From positions 62,001 through 126,000 of the forward strand of contig NZ_NPOA01000006.1 of assembly GCF_002287375.1 (NCBI RefSeq): 64,000 nt of DNA. Reading direction: 5' to 3'. This document shows positions 9,084 through 17,085 of the stretch, piece by piece. Below the pieces are notes generated by a model, which ran no database searches, was not told where the DNA came from, and was given only the letters and a program-made list of their open reading frames with translations. The position numbers and the translations under genes are program-made. Source of the stretch: Virgibacillus profundi. Its GTDB lineage: Bacteria; Bacillota; Bacilli; Bacillales; Amphibacillaceae. Numbering within the stretch: position 1 is the stretch's first letter; the number at the start of each line of letters is the position of its first letter.

Positions 9084-10013
9084 ATGAGTAAGACATTAAT
9101 TTTTGGACATAAAAGTCCTGACACGGATACAATTTGTTCCGCACTGGCATATGCTGATTTGAAAAATAAATTGGGTGTTAATGCAGAGCCGGCAAGACTG
9201 GGCGGGGTAAGCAAAGAAACACAGTTTGCATTGGACTATTTTGGTGTGGAAGCACCACAATTCATTGAAAAAGTAGATTCAGATGTGAAGGACGTTATTT
9301 TAGTTGACCATAATGAATTCCAACAAAGTGTTGATAATATTAAAGATGTGCGCATTGCAGAAGTAATTGATCATCATCGCATTTCTAATTTTGAAACGAA
9401 AGAGCCATTATATTTTCGAGCAGAACCAGTGGGATGTACTGCAACCATTTTGAATAAAATGTATAAAGAAAATGGAGTTCCCGTTTCTAAAGAAATTGCC
9501 GGATTATTGGTATCTGCAATTGTATCTGATTCGCTATTGCTGAAATCACCAACATGCACAAAAGAAGATGTGGATGCAGCATATGAACTGGCTGAAACTG
9601 CTGGTGTAAATCTGGAAACGTATGGACTTGAGATGCTTCAGGCCGGTGCAGATTTAAGTGATAAAACTGTTTTAGAACTGTTAACAATGGATGCTAAAGT
9701 ATTTGCAATGGGTGATGCTAAAGTGGAAATTGCCCAGGTCAATGCAGTGGATACAAGTAAAATCTATGCATTCCAGGATGATATTACTACTGAAATTGCA
9801 CAAATTATCAAGGATAAAGAGCTTGACCTTTTCCTATTTGTTGTAACAGATATCTTGAATAATGACTCGGAAATTCTGGCACAAGGCAGTGGAGAGAATA
9901 ATGTAGAGCAGGCATTTGGAATTAAACTTGATAATAATAGAGCACTTCTAAAAGGTGTAGTATCCCGTAAAAAACAAATTGTTCCAAATTTAACAGAGGA
10001 ATTTGGTAAATAA
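9084..10013 (+). CDS. ppaC: Manganese-dependent inorganic pyrophosphatase
   Basis: A cytoplasmic family II pyrophosphatase (DHH superfamily), hydrolysing pyrophosphate to phosphate with Mn2+. The N-terminal DHH domain shows all metal ligands: His9, Asp13 and Asp15 in GHKSPDTDT, Asp75 in VDHNEF, the DHH signature with His97/His98 in VIDHHR, and Asp149 in IVSDS. The C-terminal DHHA2 domain ends with the substrate-binding SRKKQ. The length of 309 residues is standard. The ATG at 9084 is chosen because AAGGAG is 7 bases upstream, while the ATG at 9078 is too close. Confidence 0.96.
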   Translation: MSKTLIFGHKSPDTDTICSALAYADLKNKLGVNAEPARLGGVSKETQFALDYFGVEAPQFIEKVDSDVKDVILVDHNEFQQSVDNIKDVRIAEVIDHHRISNFETKEPLYFRAEPVGCTATILNKMYKENGVPVSKEIAGLLVSAIVSDSLLLKSPTCTKEDVDAAYELAETAGVNLETYGLEMLQAGADLSDKTVLELLTMDAKVFAMGDAKVEIAQVNAVDTSKIYAFQDDITTEIAQIIKDKELDLFLFVVTDILNNDSEILAQGSGENNVEQAFGIKLDNNRALLKGVVSRKKQIVPNLTEEFGK

Positions 10014-10042
10014 TATAATTTAATTTAAATAGAAGGATTGAT

Positions 10043-10092
10043 CCCGAATATTAATGTTCTAACAGCATTAGTATTCGGGTTATTTTTGTTTC
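10043..10092 (+). terminator. Terminator of ppaC
   Basis: A 14-bp stem (CCCGAATATTAATG with its complement) followed by TTATTTTTGTTT, 29 bases after the ppaC stop. Confidence 0.85.
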
Positions 10093-10117
10093 CAAAAGCT
10101 GATTGAAATACACATAA

Positions 10118-10160
10118 AGAAAAAGGCCAGATCACTTTATAAAAACAAGTAAATCTGACC
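10118..10160 (-). terminator. Terminator of the opuAC-like gene
   Basis: Imperfect 13-14-bp inverted repeat 10125-10137/10147-10160, followed on the minus strand by a T run. It lies just after the leftward betaine-binding gene. Confidence 0.7.
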
Positions 10161-10171
10161 CTGAAATAATA

Positions 10172-11095
10172 TTATTCTTTTGGCTGTAAATCCTCAATCG
10201 AATCAATGTCCATATATTCAGGAACAGCTAAACCAATTTTTGTACCTGTTAAGTTTGGACCTAAATCAACAATGTCATCCTTATATTCTTCATAGAAAGG
10301 ACCATGTGTTATAGGTAGCCATGGAGCAAGCGACGCGTCAGCTTCACCGTTAGCTATTGCTTGAAACACAATTGCTGGGTCGACAGGTGTTAATGTTACC
10401 TGAAACCCTTGTTCTTCTAATACAAGTTTCATCACTTCACCAGAAGCGCGTTCTGAATCCCACGGGGTTAATACTAGTTCAATTTCTTTTCCATCTACCG
10501 GCTCTACGCCCTCTGTCCATTCATCTACCTTGTCTTGATTATCTTCTACCCAAGTACTTGCTGCTTCCTCCATGGAAACATCTTGTGCATCAAGCATGAC
10601 GCCTTCCATATCTTCTACTTCCCAGTTAAAACGATCAAGAATTTTAGTGGCACTCGGCATGTTATCTTCTAAACCTATTCTTGTTATGGTATTGATGTTC
10701 TCCTTTTCACCAAATGTACCTTGTGGATCCTCTAAATATTTCAAATCATGGGAAGCAAACATATAGTGTGGATTCCAACCTACTACAATAATTGGTTCTT
10801 CGTTGTTAATTGCCTCACCCAGTTCAGTCATCATACCTGCAGTTGAGCTTTCTAAAAGCTCCCAACCCTCCAGGTTTTCATATTCCTCTATAGTGGTTGC
10901 TGCAAGCCCCATTGCTCCTGCTCCGGGCTCAATGCCTGTAATTGTATATTCTAGCTCCTCACCTAGATTAGCAGTATCTTCTCCCACATTACCATTATCC
11001 TGTGCCTCTTCTTCGTTACCTTCATCACCGCAGGCAGTTAACAGTAAAGAAAGAGATAGGGCAAATGTAATACCAATTACTTTTAATTTTGTCAA
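10172..11095 (-). CDS. opuAC: Glycine betaine-binding lipoprotein, OpuAC type
   Basis: Extracellular substrate-binding lipoprotein of an OpuA-type ABC importer for glycine betaine, an osmoprotectant. The signal peptide ends in LLTAC (Cys22), followed by an acidic linker. Two lobes follow, in the B. subtilis OpuAC order: TITGIEPGAG at about 51 and a second lobe from about 205. The three Trp of the betaine-binding cage are present: Trp107 (GWNPH), Trp212 (PWDSE) and Trp259 (APWLP). The protein is full length, ending at the SIEDL motif as B. subtilis OpuAC does. No ATPase or permease gene is adjacent, so it must work with components encoded elsewhere. AAGGAGG precedes the ATG. Confidence 0.9.
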   Translation of the reverse strand: MTKLKVIGITFALSLSLLLTACGDEGNEEEAQDNGNVGEDTANLGEELEYTITGIEPGAGAMGLAATTIEEYENLEGWELLESSTAGMMTELGEAINNEEPIIVVGWNPHYMFASHDLKYLEDPQGTFGEKENINTITRIGLEDNMPSATKILDRFNWEVEDMEGVMLDAQDVSMEEAASTWVEDNQDKVDEWTEGVEPVDGKEIELVLTPWDSERASGEVMKLVLEEQGFQVTLTPVDPAIVFQAIANGEADASLAPWLPITHGPFYEEYKDDIVDLGPNLTGTKIGLAVPEYMDIDSIEDLQPKE

Positions 11096-11122
11096 TTTTC
11101 CTTCCTCCTTCTAAGTTAAAAA

Positions 11123-11145
11123 GGACTATACATCTTAGTATGTCC
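11123..11145. promoter_or_regulatory. Inverted repeat in the opuAC leader
   Basis: Imperfect palindrome of 23 bp with GGAC/GTCC ends, located 28-50 bases upstream of the opuAC start. It could be an operator (OpuAR/GbsR-like osmotic repressors bind such sites) or a leader hairpin. The assignment is only positional. Confidence 0.3.
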
Positions 11146-11358
11146 TACATGTTTCCATATTAATTTACACATAACTAACGTATTAATAAGTTTTTGGAAA
11201 CCCAATGAATAATTTTACTATAGATATAGTTTCCAGTAAATTTGGATAAAACGCCGTATCATGGAATTTAAGATAATAAAGTTATATTTGACCACTTAGA
11301 CTATATAATTCATAGAAATAATCGTTTATACTCCAGATTACGATATATTACATGAAGA

Positions 11359-11540
11359 ACGGTCACATAGAACCCTTCAATGAGCTCGAACGAAGCCGAA
11401 AGGGGTTCAAACAGTCACATAGTACGCTTATATATGCCCGAAAGAAATCAAAACAGATTCAAACGGTCAGATAGAACACTTATGAATCCGAACGTCGCAG
11501 TATATATCGACTACTGTTCAGAATCACTGCGAAAAAAGCC
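11359..11540. repeat. Three degenerate 52-bp tandem repeats plus a repeat-end sequence
   Basis: Units begin at 11359, 11411 and 11463 with ACGGTCACATAG-like sequence and an exact 52-base period. The third is partial. It runs into GTCGCAGTATATATCGACTA (from about 11494), which matches the right edge of the composite repeats (compare 2279-2292 and 38456-38510, including the downstream TGCGAAAAmAGCCA). No reading frame is plausible here. It fills most of the 490-base gap between opuAC and csp. Confidence 0.6.
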
Positions 11541-11544
11541 AAAA

Positions 11545-11573
11545 TAAAAAGGACTTCTCAATGAGAAGTCCTT
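11545..11573 (-). terminator. Terminator of the cold-shock gene
   Basis: Perfect stem GGACTTCTCA and its complement, followed on the minus strand by TTTTTATTTT, 14 bases after the csp stop codon. Confidence 0.85.
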
Positions 11574-11586
11574 TCATATTGGTTAC

Positions 11587-11787
11587 TTACGCTTTTTCAA
11601 CGTTAGTAGCTTGTGGGCCACGGTTACCTTCTTCGATTTCGAAAGTTACAGCTTGACCTTCATCCAAAGTTTTAAATCCTTCGCCCTGAATTGCTGAGAA
11701 ATGTACGAATACATCGTCTCCACCTTCAACTTCGATAAAACCGAAGCCTTTGTCTGCGTTAAACCATTTTACTGAACCTTTGTTCAT
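11587..11787 (-). CDS. cspB: Cold-shock protein, CspA/CspB family
   Basis: A 66-residue single-stranded nucleic-acid-binding protein with an OB-fold, acting as RNA chaperone during cold shock. RNP1 (KGFGFIEV, residues 13-20) and RNP2 (VFVHF, 26-30) are intact. The start at 11787 has GGAGG eight bases upstream. A longer in-frame extension from 11817 has no ribosome site. The 5' leader of roughly 115 bases, from an extended -10 promoter, is typical of cold-shock mRNAs and probably a thermosensor. Several csp paralogues usually exist, so the symbol is a family label. Confidence 0.93.
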   Translation of the reverse strand: MNKGSVKWFNADKGFGFIEVEGGDDVFVHFSAIQGEGFKTLDEGQAVTFEIEEGNRGPQATNVEKA

Positions 11788-11916
11788 GTTAAATTCCTCC
11801 AAGTGCATTTGTAGCACATTATTACTATTTTTGTTCTAATTCAAGACGATAATCATTAAAAGTTTAATACTTATATCTTGTATTGCTAACGAACATCAAT
11901 AATTAATATTAGTATA
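11788..11916 (-). promoter_or_regulatory. Promoter and long 5' untranslated leader of the cold-shock gene
   Basis: On the minus strand TGGTATACT (the -10 TATACT at 11916-11911 with an extended TG element) would start transcription near 11904. That gives a leader of about 115 bases before the ATG. The leader is AT-rich, with no ORF. Long leaders of this kind mediate cold induction in csp genes. The exact start is inferred. Confidence 0.5.
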
Positions 11917-11982
11917 CCACATATAAAAAAATATATAAACCTTTATTTAAAAAAACTTGATAAAATATGTTTTTCTTCATAA

Positions 11983-13722
11983 CTAACTGGATTTATGAAT
12001 CGATTTGCTTTCTATAAAAACCTGACAGGTCGCCTGATTAGTGTGGGAGCATTTCGGACATTTTCCTACATTAATTATTTGTAATCCATAATCGACAGCA
12101 TCTGCTGCACTGTTATAAAAATTCTCTTCGCCTATTTCATCATATAATCCGCTGGTTTTAAACGTCTGAGTTACTTCATCATTAAGTTCCGCAATTAAAG
12201 TGGTTCCACCCATTTTTTTAAAGTCTTTAATAAGGGATCTTAAATTAGCCCCGCCTGTTGCATCGATAAGTGAAACATGCTTCATTTTCAGTACAAGTAC
12301 AGTTGGACGCTTGTTGATGGACCGGGTAATCATGGATTCAAATTTATCTGCAGCCCCAAAAAATAAAGGACCTTCTACTGTGAAAAAAGCAAGCTGTGGA
12401 CACTTGATGCCGAAATTCTCTGATTCGGTTAATTCATTTGTGCCTTTTGACATTGCCGGTATAACTTTCTCAACCTCCAGTACCTCACTCATCCGTTTAA
12501 TAAATGAGACCATTGCCAGCAATAACCCAATTTGTACAGCAACAGTCAGATTGACTAAAACAGTTAATAAAAATGTAGCCGCCAACACAAGAGAGTCACT
12601 GGATTTTAGTTTTAGTACATGAAAAAATGATTTGTATTCACTCATATTAAAAGCTACGATCATTAAAATTGGCGCCATACTTGCCAATGGAATATGGGAT
12701 GCATATGGAGCAAGTAGTAACAATGTACTTAAAACGAATAAACTTTGAAAAACACCTGAAAATGGACTGACTGCACCACTTTTAATATTCGTAGCAGTTC
12801 GGGCAATTGCCCCTGTTGCAGGAATACCTCCAAATAAAGGTGTCACCATATTGGCAACTCCCTGTCCCATCAGCTCACGGTTTGAATGATGACGTTTGCC
12901 GGTCATCCCATCAGAGACAACTGCTGATAATAAAGATTCAATCCCGCCAAGCATGGCTATTACGAAAGCAGGCTGCCAAAGCATCAGTATTTTCTCCCAG
13001 GTTATTTCCGGTATATGAAAGCTGGGAAGCGATTGTGAAATCCCCCCAAATGCAGTTCCGATTGTTGCAACCTTATCAGGATAGAATAAAAATGCAATTA
13101 AGGTTGGTACCAGCAGTGCAACTAAAAGTATTGGTACCCTTGGAAAAAGCTTTGGGATAAAAATTATAATTAACAATCCGGCAGCGGCAGTGAAAAAACT
13201 GTACCAATTAATTGTATTGATCTGCTGCAATAGTTGAATAATATTTTGATGGAAATATTCCTTTTTCTCAAGTCCTTCCAAACCTAAGAAATCACCAATC
13301 TGACCACTAAATATGATGACTGCAATTCCGGCAGTAAATCCGATTGTAACTGAACGGGGAATGAACTTTATTAAACTTCCCAATTTAAAAATACCCATGA
13401 TTAAAAGCATTATCCCTGCCAGGAATCCTGCAATTAAAAGATTCTCATAACCGTATTGTAAAACAATTGCCAATAGGATTGGGATGAATGCACCGGTTGG
13501 TCCAGCAATCTGAAATCTTGAACCACCGAGTAATGCGACAAGCAAACCCGCAATAATTGTTGTGTAAAGACCATATTCCGGCTTTACTCCTGATGCAATT
13601 GCAAAAGCCATTCCAAGCGGTATTGCAACAATCCCAACCGTGATTCCGGCGATTAAATCTTTTCTTAAATCATTAAAGGATAATCCTTTGAAGCGATCAT
13701 CTTTGAACAATTTTTGTGTCAT
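11983..13722 (-). CDS. SulP family anion transporter with STAS domain and C-terminal Cys cluster
   Basis: A 579-residue SulP/SLC26 transporter, distinct from the 485-residue paralogue at 4-5.4 kb. The N-terminal transport domain contains FNDLRKDLIAGITVGIVAIP and AGPTGAFIPIL. The STAS domain (about 435-545) contains KHVSLIDATGGANL. Unusually, the last 30 residues form a Cys-containing tail (CPKC at 555-558 and Cys566) resembling a half zinc ribbon. The ribosome site AGGAGATG precedes the ATG. It is a single-gene unit. Sulfate, bicarbonate or molybdate are possible substrates. Confidence 0.85.
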   Translation of the reverse strand: MTQKLFKDDRFKGLSFNDLRKDLIAGITVGIVAIPLGMAFAIASGVKPEYGLYTTIIAGLLVALLGGSRFQIAGPTGAFIPILLAIVLQYGYENLLIAGFLAGIMLLIMGIFKLGSLIKFIPRSVTIGFTAGIAVIIFSGQIGDFLGLEGLEKKEYFHQNIIQLLQQINTINWYSFFTAAAGLLIIIFIPKLFPRVPILLVALLVPTLIAFLFYPDKVATIGTAFGGISQSLPSFHIPEITWEKILMLWQPAFVIAMLGGIESLLSAVVSDGMTGKRHHSNRELMGQGVANMVTPLFGGIPATGAIARTATNIKSGAVSPFSGVFQSLFVLSTLLLLAPYASHIPLASMAPILMIVAFNMSEYKSFFHVLKLKSSDSLVLAATFLLTVLVNLTVAVQIGLLLAMVSFIKRMSEVLEVEKVIPAMSKGTNELTESENFGIKCPQLAFFTVEGPLFFGAADKFESMITRSINKRPTVLVLKMKHVSLIDATGGANLRSLIKDFKKMGGTTLIAELNDEVTQTFKTSGLYDEIGEENFYNSAADAVDYGLQIINVGKCPKCSHTNQATCQVFIESKSIHKSS

Positions 13723-13850
13723 CTCCTATAATAATTTTCTGAAAGTAATAAATAAGTCTCCACAGCTATCTTACCACGTAAAATAAATTAATGAATAAAT
13801 TACTTTCATAATCGTAAAACTAAATACAAATTGGAAAGGGGGAATTTTAA

Positions 13851-14003
13851 ATGGCAGGGAAACCTAAGGGACCGAAGCAGCAGGAACGTCCCAAATTGCC
13901 ACAAAGTCCACAGCAACCATATGGGGAACCTTTAAGTGGATCGAAAAAGGTTAAAAAAGCAAATCATTCCAGGCAAAACCATAATCCACATCATGGTTTA
14001 TAG
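13851..14003 (+). CDS. sspP: Small acid-soluble spore protein P
   Basis: A 50-residue basic protein made in the forespore. The C-terminal half (GEPLSGSKKVKKANHSRQNH) matches the SspP/CotL family signature EPLSGSKKVKxxNHxRQxH. The Pro/Gln/Lys-rich N-terminus is also typical. GGAAAGGGGG lies 6-8 bases before the ATG, and a strong terminator follows. It shows that the organism sporulates. I could not assign a clean sigma-G promoter. Confidence 0.9.
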   Translation: MAGKPKGPKQQERPKLPQSPQQPYGEPLSGSKKVKKANHSRQNHNPHHGL

Positions 14004-14017
14004 TAGAAAGCAAACGA

Positions 14018-14048
14018 GTATCCTAATTGTAATTGGGATACTTTTTTT
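14018..14048 (+). terminator. Terminator of sspP
   Basis: Stem GTATCCTAATT/AATTGGGATAC with a 2-base loop followed by TTTTTTT. Confidence 0.88.
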
Positions 14049-14136
14049 GCACTGATAGGAGAGTTTAAAACTTTCCTATTTGCATAAGTTCAACTATGGC
14101 ATTCGCCTAAGAGTTGGCAAATGCCAAGTTTTCTAA
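14049..14136 (-). repeat. Dispersed palindromic repeat, copy 1 (short form)
   Basis: The minus strand reads TTAGAAAACTTGGCATTTGC, then GGCGAATGCC, ...ACTTATGCAAATAGGAAAG and an AAACT..TCCTAT tail. Internal palindromes are AACTTGGC/GCCAA and GGAAAGTTTT/AAACTCTCC. It matches the copies at 23417-23503, 24444-24537, and partly 49631-49735 and 23303-23403. It is intergenic between sspP and mscL. Confidence 0.65.
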
Positions 14137-14213
14137 TATTATTCTTACTATGCGTTTTATTTAAACCTAATATTGTTTTGATAGTATACTTATTAAGATG
14201 GGAGATGAAATAA

Positions 14214-14606
14214 ATGTGGAATGATTTTAAAGAATTTGCATTTAAGGGAAATGTAATGGATCTGGCTGTTGCAGTCGTTATTGGCGCAGCTTTTGGAGCA
14301 ATTGTCACATCATTGGTCGATAATATTATTACACCTCTTGTCGGGATTATGGCAGGTGGCATTAATTTTACTAGTTTATCTATTCAAGTTGGGTCTTCTG
14401 AGATTTTATATGGTAATTTTATTCAATCTATTTTTGACTTTCTGATTGTCGCATTTTCCATCTTTTTATTTATCCGGTTGTTAATGAAATTTAAACGAAA
14501 AAAAGAAGAGAAAGAGGTTGTAGAAGAAGCAGAGGTAAATGTGCAGGAGGAGCTTTTAACAGAGATTAGGGATTTATTGAAGGAACAAAATAGAACAGGT
14601 AACTAG
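14214..14606 (+). CDS. mscL: Large-conductance mechanosensitive channel
   Basis: A 130-residue membrane protein forming a pentameric pressure-relief channel that opens on hypo-osmotic shock. The N-terminal amphipathic MWNDFKEFAFKGNVMDLAVAV and the first pore helix (AVVIGAAFGAIV) are canonical. The second helix is at about 72-96, followed by a charged RKKEEKE region and C-terminal helix. GGGAG is 8 bases before the ATG. Together with opuAC it fits an organism exposed to changing salinity. Confidence 0.97.
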   Translation: MWNDFKEFAFKGNVMDLAVAVVIGAAFGAIVTSLVDNIITPLVGIMAGGINFTSLSIQVGSSEILYGNFIQSIFDFLIVAFSIFLFIRLLMKFKRKKEEKEVVEEAEVNVQEELLTEIRDLLKEQNRTGN

Positions 14607-14610
14607 AAAT

Positions 14611-14656
14611 AATGGTTGTATTGCTTCCAAGAAAGAAGCAGATACAACCATTTTAC
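14611..14656. terminator. Bidirectional terminator between mscL and yidC2
   Basis: AATGGTTGTAT and its complement enclose an inner GCTTC/GAAGC hairpin. A-rich and T-rich flanks on both sides suit the two convergent genes. Confidence 0.7.
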
Positions 14657-14658
14657 GT

Positions 14659-15438
14659 TTAAGAATATAATTTTCTGGAAATCAATGTTTGAAAAATCAA
14701 GAATATGCCACCAATTGTCCAATATAAAGGCAAAGCAGCTGGTGCATTAAAGGAAATGATTCCAATCATGAGTGGTGAAATTAATCCTAAAAGTGCCATT
14801 TGTTTTTTCTGCTGGGCATTCATACCCATTTGGGAAATTTTAAATTGTAAAAAATATACGGCTACAGCAATAAGTGTTAGCAGAATATTTGCCTGACCTA
14901 AATGAAACCAAAGAAAAGAATGTGCAGCAATTTCAGGTGTACCTAGAATCGCATAGTAAAAACCAATTAAAATTGGAAATTGTATGAGCATCGGTAAGCA
15001 GCCGGCAAATGAAGCAAGTGGATTCATATTGTGCTTCTGGTAAAGCTCCATGAGCTCCTGCTGCTTATTGGTTTGTGATTCACTATCTGTTTTATCTTTA
15101 TATTTTTCTTTCAATAAATCCATTTCAGGTTTCAGTATACTCATTTTTCCACGCAACTGAAGACTGCTTTTTGTTTGCTTCAAAAAGAGTGGCATGATTG
15201 CAAGTCGTATCAATAATGTGATTAGTATGATCGACCAACCATAATTACCATTCAGAAATGATGCGAAACTCTTTATTAAAAAAGAAAATGGATCTACTAA
15301 ATAATTACCGAACCAACCAGTTGAATCAGAATCAATTGGCCCAGTTGCCACACCTTGACAGCCAGCTAAAAATACTAGTAATAAGACTAAGGTAAAGCTA
15401 TATTTTTTAAAGAAAGTGAATACAGAATGTTTTTCCAT
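14659..15438 (-). CDS. yidC2: Membrane protein insertase, YidC/Oxa1/YqjG family
   Basis: A 259-residue lipoprotein-type insertase that inserts and folds membrane proteins with or without Sec. The signal peptide ends in LAGC (Cys27). Five membrane segments follow. The hydrophilic groove Arg is present (Arg78, LLIRLAIMPLF), and the coiled cytoplasmic loop KMSILKPEMDLLKEKYKDK and GCLPMLIQFPILIGFYYAI are typical. GAGGAGG precedes the ATG. The gene overlaps by 52 bases the end of the upstream small gene, suggesting coupling. Bacillus have two paralogues, SpoIIIJ and YqjG. The location away from rnpA/rpmH suggests this is the second one. Confidence 0.9.
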   Translation of the reverse strand: MEKHSVFTFFKKYSFTLVLLLVFLAGCQGVATGPIDSDSTGWFGNYLVDPFSFLIKSFASFLNGNYGWSIILITLLIRLAIMPLFLKQTKSSLQLRGKMSILKPEMDLLKEKYKDKTDSESQTNKQQELMELYQKHNMNPLASFAGCLPMLIQFPILIGFYYAILGTPEIAAHSFLWFHLGQANILLTLIAVAVYFLQFKISQMGMNAQQKKQMALLGLISPLMIGIISFNAPAALPLYWTIGGIFLIFQTLISRKLYS

Positions 15439-15761
15439 TGTTGTCCTCCTCGTTTTATGGTTCTTTTGTTTACTAACGAGAAGGAGTGAATTTCGGCATC
15501 ATCATCCGGTGCTTCAATTCGCTTCGTTTTATTTGTCAGCCAGTCTCTTTTTTCAATAACTTCACCAACAACTGACACTAATGGAATTTGTCGTGCCTGT
15601 ATGGAATGATGCTCTCTTGTATAACATTCATTCATTTTCTTTATGTTAAATAAAGAAAAATGGGTAATTTGATAGGCACAAAAAATAGATAAAATTATAC
15701 TGACATAAAAATAAAGCAAGGAAAAATCACTCAGTATATCAAATAAAATCTCAATCAACAT
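15387..15761 (-). CDS. Small membrane protein upstream of yidC2, 124 aa
   Basis: The family is not recognised. One N-terminal transmembrane segment (about residues 12-33) is followed by a basic cytoplasmic region with EVIEKRDWLTNKTKRIE. A perfect AAGGAGGTGAAT ribosome site lies 9 bases upstream. Its 3' end overlaps yidC2 by 52 bases in another frame, so the C-terminal part may not be conserved. It may be a partner or leader peptide of YidC2. The IscB element lies directly upstream and separates this operon from its likely original promoter at about 17.38 kb. Confidence 0.55.
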   Translation of the reverse strand: MLIEILFDILSDFSLLYFYVSIILSIFCAYQITHFSLFNIKKMNECYTREHHSIQARQIPLVSVVGEVIEKRDWLTNKTKRIEAPDDDAEIHSFSLVNKRTIKRGGQQWKNILYSLSLKNIALP

Positions 15762-15765
15762 CTGT

Positions 15766-15839
15766 ATTCACCTCCTTAAATTAAAGTAAAACAATTCATA
15801 TCAAATCGTTAAAAAATAACCAGGATTCACCTCCTTAAA
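15766..15839. repeat. 15-bp direct repeat at the 3' boundary of the IscB element
   Basis: ATTCACCTCCTTAAA occurs at 15766-15780 and again at 15825-15839. On the minus strand each copy is a strong AAGGAGGTGAAT ribosome site. The left one serves the 124-residue gene, and the right one follows the iscB stop codon directly. Either the flank was partly duplicated or both regions carry independent ribosome sites. The exact right end of the IscB element probably lies here but cannot be fixed. Confidence 0.5.
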
Positions 15840-15845
15840 CTATTT

Positions 15846-17081
15846 TTAAAACCAATAAATCTTATTAAATCTCCATAGTAACTGAGCTGACTTTATTCCA
15901 TATTTTTTTAAGGTTTTCCCATCTAATGTTTTCATATCAAATGTTTTACGTCTGGGATTTAAAACAGTAATGTACCCCTCGTAGGTCTCTCCATTACGTT
16001 TCGTATATCGGACAAAATCCCTGTGTTTAAATCCTGCTAATTCATCTATTTTATATTTCCTTTTCCACCTCATAGGTTTAATCGTATAATCTTTGATTTC
16101 ACACTGATCTGACCGAATAGGTAAGTTGGAAATAACAATCGCATCATCCGAATGGGACTTTTCAATTCCCCAATCAATTCGTTTATTCGCCGTATCCCCA
16201 CCTGTTGTTAACTTAACAGGTGCCACTTTTTCTAACTCTTTTTTTAGATAGTTCTTCCCTTGCATGACATGCATTGCATATGTGAAATCTAACTTTTTCC
16301 CCTTAATTAAGTTAAAGAAATGATTAACGTATTTCAACTCTTTACCTGTAACAAGCGCATGACAATCTGAACAAAATGTGATTAGATTGTGAATGGAATT
16401 AGAACCATTTAATCTTTTTGGAATGATATGATGAACCTCTAAACGACAATTCTTTTGACCACATTGTTTACACTGGTGTTCATCTCTAAGTATGGCGGCT
16501 TTTCGAATGTTTTCATCTAAGCGGTTGCTCTTCTGATATTGCCATCGATACGGTTTATATCCGGATTCCAGTGCTCGTATATCAATTGCTACATCTTCAA
16601 GATGAATCGTATCCATCCTTATCCATTTATGAAGCTGTTTCGTTATACGTAAAATTGATTCTTTCTTCTGAAGGATACTGGGTGCAACTCTCCTGGATCT
16701 CTTTGATGATAAACGATTATCAAATCGTTTTTTCCGATATCTTTTGTGTGATCTTCTATAACGTCTGTAACCTCTTCTTACATTCATTTTGTCTTTTACA
16801 TCTTGTCTTATTTCAATCGTACCTTTAAAAATAGGTTTGTTCTTCGTACTACATTCTTGAACGATTGCTACACCAGCAAATTTCGATCCATCATCTATAT
16901 TGAAATGAATAGCGGAACGATCAATTTCTTCTACTTCCACCTCTTTGGTTAATTGAATAACCATAGGAAACTTAGATATTAAATTGGCTCGTTTTTTTCG
17001 AATAAGAAACCAAGCTTTATTTACTTTCGTAGGGGATAGTTTTTTTCCTTTTCCGTCAATTACAAAGCTAAACTCAGTCAT
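15846..17081 (-). CDS. iscB: IscB RNA-guided endonuclease (OMEGA nuclease, Cas9 ancestor family)
   Basis: A 411-residue IscB, the transposon-encoded nuclease family related to Cas9. It binds an omega-RNA and cuts DNA matching its guide. Domain order: N-terminal PLMP-like/RRXRR region with KGKKLSPTKVNKAWFLIRKK (11-30); RuvC-I NIDDGSKFAG with Asp63; Arg-rich bridge helix 101-122 (RRGYRRYRRSHKRYRKKRF); RuvC-II IHLEDVAIDI with Glu162; zinc-type HNH domain 204-241 with CKQC, HH at 217-218, Asn232 and CSDCH; RuvC-III EKSHSDDAIVI with His310 and Asp313; and a basic C-terminal target-motif-interacting domain. All catalytic residues are present and there is no frameshift. GGGAGG precedes the ATG. A structured RNA lies immediately upstream. 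No TnpA transposase is in the window. Confidence 0.93.
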   Translation of the reverse strand: MTEFSFVIDGKGKKLSPTKVNKAWFLIRKKRANLISKFPMVIQLTKEVEVEEIDRSAIHFNIDDGSKFAGVAIVQECSTKNKPIFKGTIEIRQDVKDKMNVRRGYRRYRRSHKRYRKKRFDNRLSSKRSRRVAPSILQKKESILRITKQLHKWIRMDTIHLEDVAIDIRALESGYKPYRWQYQKSNRLDENIRKAAILRDEHQCKQCGQKNCRLEVHHIIPKRLNGSNSIHNLITFCSDCHALVTGKELKYVNHFFNLIKGKKLDFTYAMHVMQGKNYLKKELEKVAPVKLTTGGDTANKRIDWGIEKSHSDDAIVISNLPIRSDQCEIKDYTIKPMRWKRKYKIDELAGFKHRDFVRYTKRNGETYEGYITVLNPRRKTFDMKTLDGKTLKKYGIKSAQLLWRFNKIYWF

Positions 17082-17085
17082 TTCT

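Noticed and set aside
15846-17081. Possible classification as TnpB or as a simple HNH homing endonuclease
   Set aside because: The split RuvC with HNH between RuvC-II and RuvC-III, the Arg-rich bridge helix and the 5' structured RNA fit IscB. TnpB lacks HNH and has its RNA at the 3' end.
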